Positions 63,651 through 64,000 of a stretch of 64,000 bases of DNA are shown one piece after another; within the stretch, counting starts at the first letter, position 1, and the number at the start of each line of letters is the position of its first letter. The notes under the pieces are model-generated. The model made no database searches and was not told the DNA's origin. It saw only the letters and a list, made by a program, of their open reading frames with translations. The position numbers and the translations under genes are program-made. The DNA comes from Alysiella filiformis (GTDB taxonomy: Bacteria > Pseudomonadota > Gammaproteobacteria > Burkholderiales > Neisseriaceae): positions 1,188,357 through 1,252,356 of the forward strand of contig NZ_CP059564.1 in assembly GCF_014054525.1 (NCBI RefSeq), read 5' to 3'.

Positions 63651-63710
63651 ATTGATATGATTGATTTTAAATTTTAAAATGATGACGGTATTTTTTCAGG
63701 CTGCCTGAAT

Positions 63711-63836
63711 AGATTAAGTCATTGAATAAAATGGAAGTAACTTTTATTTTTTGGTTTATTTGGCTTACTTTTTTAAAAAGTAAGTCGCCGAAGGCAAAAA
63801 CTTTAATTTGCTTGTGTACCGAAAGGCTGCCTGAAA
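63711..63836. repeat. Repeat family E, full copy overlapping a gene end
   Basis: Nearly identical to 60965-61090. It lies between the two permease genes and provides the last codons and stop of the upstream one. Confidence 0.8.
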
Positions 63837-64000
63837 CGCCAAATGCCGTATTTGGGCGAAAACAAAAACGCCAAAATAAACAAAGCCGTTTGCAAACACA
63901 CAATGACACCGCCTGTTGCGCCGTCCAAAAAGTAGCTCAAATACACCCCTAAAACGCTGGTGCTGACCCCAAAAATTGCCGATAAAACCAGCATTTGGCG
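63803..64000 (-). CDS. Metal ABC transporter permease, C-terminal part
   Basis: Runs off the window end; 65 codons are visible. The segment FGVSTSVLGVYLSYFLDGATGGVIVCLQTALFILAFLFSPKYG is the usual last helices of the ABC-3 permease family. The final residues after YGIW, reading FRQPFGTQAN, are encoded by an uptake sequence plus repeat E, so the natural C-terminus has been replaced. It precedes the second permease gene on the same strand with repeat E between them. Confidence 0.85.
   Translation of the reverse strand, partial: RQMLVLSAIFGVSTSVLGVYLSYFLDGATGGVIVCLQTALFILAFLFSPKYGIWRFRQPFGTQAN

Noticed and set aside
1-64000. Regularly recurring short repeats as a possible CRISPR array
   Set aside because: The repeated 15-mers are uptake sequences scattered over the whole window in both orientations, without even spacing, spacers or cas genes.

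Overview
The window is a chromosome segment from a member of the Neisseriaceae. The strongest clue is the DNA uptake sequence: dozens of copies of the 15-mer TTCAGGC(A/T)GCCTGAA are scattered through genes and intergenic gaps, often as inverted pairs that look like terminators. This is the Kingella/Simonsiella/Alysiella-type dialect rather than the GCCGTCTGAA form of meningococcus and gonococcus. The gene content (RadC, ngFis-like Fis, RluB, PNPase, BCCT transporter, quinone-linked D-lactate dehydrogenase, MntP, Hfq) fits the same family. The genus cannot be fixed from the sequence alone.

Layout. 1-9.5 kb: pyrC and fis (minus), aldA (plus), dusB and a beta-barrel protein (minus), then a YidB-like protein, radC, an M48 lipoprotein protease, ppiB, a TusA-like protein and a Roadblock-like protein. 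9.6-13.2 kb: a TauE/SafE exporter, tyrA coupled to a PolB-type exonuclease, and a long repeat-filled gap. 13.2-22.3 kb: a DsbC-like lipoprotein gene broken by a 17-bp tandem duplication, then leuC, leuD and leuB, pulled apart by an AT-rich unknown gene, four tiny lipoproteins, an unknown membrane protein, an aldo/keto reductase and an orphan DinJ-like antitoxin. 22.5-26.2 kb: a membrane CheA-like kinase, a CheY-like receiver, a CheX-like phosphatase and a lipoprotein. 26.2-34.6 kb: ribD, a porin-like protein, tRNA-Thr, an XRE regulator divergent from a small glycine-rich hydrophobic protein, an ACT protein, dld, two lipoproteins and a UPF0210 protein. 34.7-49.9 kb: an unknown membrane protein, a cardiolipin-synthase-like enzyme, pnp, a candidate small RNA, ylqF, a CAP-domain protein, scpB, an acyltransferase, a Sel1 lipoprotein, rluB, a trans-sulfuration enzyme and transaldolase. 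50-64 kb: aroA, a BCCT transporter, ppsA, a SPOR-like protein, folA-xseB-ispA, mntP, a class II amidotransferase, ubiJ with a DUF4112 gene, hfq, and two metal ABC permeases, the second cut by the window edge.

Most genes are housekeeping: leucine, aromatic amino acid, riboflavin, pyrimidine and isoprenoid synthesis, RNA decay and modification. Points of interest are the stand-alone kinase-CheY-CheX module, a small RNA with two anti-Shine-Dalgarno boxes behind pnp (hfq is also in the window), the XRE/glycine-rich pair with a clear operator, a triple TTGTCCAA operator in front of leuC, the frameshifting tandem repeat in dsbC, and at least six families of short repeats or MITE-like elements, one with intact inverted ends and a 5-bp target duplication. 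Several proteins take their C-terminus and stop codon from an uptake sequence.
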